From assembly GCA_002506745.1 (NCBI GenBank), contig DAYE01000039.1, positions 1 to 13,421 on the forward strand: a DNA stretch of 13,421 nt, given 5' to 3'. Source of the DNA: Euryarchaeota archaeon UBA33 (GTDB lineage: Archaea; Thermoplasmatota; E2; DHVEG-1). Of this stretch, positions 12,939-13,421 are shown piece after piece (the first letter of the stretch is position 1; each line of letters opens with the position of its first letter). The notes below the pieces were generated by a model that saw only the letters and a list, made by a program, of their open reading frames with translations, was not told where the DNA came from and did not search any database. The position numbers were made by a program, and so were the translations under genes.

Positions 12939-13421
12939 GTGTTTAGTATCAGTATCGATGATGTCACAGTCACACGCATAATCTTTGAACGATTTTCGAA
13001 AGAGTTCAGTGATAGTTTTGATGTGGATGTCGCTATCGCTGGAGCTGGCCCTGCAGGCTTGACCGCTGCAAGATACTTGGCGAACGCTGGGAAAAAAACC
13101 ATCCTGTTCGAGCGGAAACTCTCTGTTGGTGGCGGCATGTGGGGCGGAGGTATGACGTTCCCGGTTATCGTCGTGCAAAAAGAATCGAAACACATCCTAG
13201 AGGATGTTGGTGTGCGGCTCAAAGACGAGGGCAACGGGTACTTCAGTGCTGATTCTATCGAGGTAACCACGAAACTGTGTTCAGCCGCGATTGATGCCGG
13301 TGTCCGGATCTTCAATACGATTTCTGTTGAGGATGTGCTGATGGATAAAAAGAAAATCAATGGGTTTGTGATCAACTGGAGTGCTGTCGAGATCGCTGGG
13401 TTGCATGTGGACCCCTTGTCG
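12939..13421 (+). CDS. thi4: Thiamine thiazole synthase Thi4, 3' end missing
   Basis: The first 161 residues are in the window. Thi4 makes the ADP-thiazole precursor of thiamine from NAD, glycine and a sulfur source. The start is IDDVTVTRIIFERF, then the dinucleotide-binding loop GAGPAG (35-40), FERKLSVGGGMWGGGM and INWSAVEIAGLHVDP. His156 in HVDP aligns with yeast Cys205 (CMDP), the residue that donates its own sulfur. A His there is typical of archaeal Thi4 enzymes that use sulfide catalytically and are not suicidal. I chose GTG 12939 because it matches the usual family N-terminus and lies downstream of the TATA box at 12881-12890. ATG 12900 would add 13 residues and lies within the inverted repeat. 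The start is the uncertain part. Confidence 0.92.
   Translation, partial: MFSISIDDVTVTRIIFERFSKEFSDSFDVDVAIAGAGPAGLTAARYLANAGKKTILFERKLSVGGGMWGGGMTFPVIVVQKESKHILEDVGVRLKDEGNGYFSADSIEVTTKLCSAAIDAGVRIFNTISVEDVLMDKKKINGFVINWSAVEIAGLHVDPLS

Noticed and set aside
12861..13193. Upstream extension of the rimI frame by 111 codons
   Set aside because: The extension is antisense to the conserved Thi4 N-terminus and shows no GNAT sequence; a TATA box and ATG at 12860 explain the real start.
12854..13375. A 173-codon minus-strand frame opposite thi4
   Set aside because: Thi4 motifs (GAGPAG, GGGMWGGGM) on the plus strand explain the coding signal.

Overview
The window reads as a piece of a euryarchaeal-type archaeal chromosome. 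The evidence is the gene content: translation factor aIF1A, a RIO1 kinase, a two-KH Dim2/Pno1-like protein, archaeal DnaG, a UPF0058 protein, a Thi4 enzyme with His in the position of the sulfur-donor Cys, and TATA-like boxes upstream of several genes. A secreted C25 (gingipain-type) peptidase ending in an Ig-like domain would fit a protein-degrading Thermoplasmatota archaeon such as Marine Benthic Group D. That lineage call is inference; no rRNA or other marker is present. No mobile element, CRISPR array, rRNA or tRNA was seen.

Layout. 1-4355 (+): a compact co-directional cluster of an HD hydrolase (5' end outside the window), aIF1A, RIO1, a KH protein, an MCM-like AAA+ ATPase with a Rad51-type helix-hairpin-helix front end, and NAD synthetase. 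Gaps range from an 11-base overlap to about 80 bases. 4363-6963 (-): a large secreted C25-like peptidase, stop-to-stop with nadE and with its own promoter. 7077-10114 (-): metG followed by purC, 11 bases apart. 10115-10723: a mostly non-coding block with divergent promoters, two overlapping inverted repeats in the metG leader, a 36-codon zinc-ribbon gene on the plus strand, and the dnaG promoter and leader. 10724-12428 (+): dnaG, then a UPF0058 gene. 12423-13421: a RimI-like acetyltransferase (-) divergent from thi4 (+, cut by the window end), separated by a short promoter region with a perfect 10-bp inverted repeat.

How the genes fit together. aIF1A, RIO1 and the KH protein form a translation/small-subunit-maturation group. 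DnaG is a primase-family protein that also belongs to the archaeal exosome. metG, purC, nadE and thi4 are housekeeping enzymes for Met-tRNA, purine, NAD and thiamine synthesis.

The most unusual items are the MCM-like ATPase, which lacks the MCM N-terminal OB fold and sits inside a ribosome-biogenesis cluster; the peptidase, whose predicted catalytic His and Cys are separated by a tandemly duplicated module; and the palindromic elements upstream of metG and between the acetyltransferase gene and thi4.
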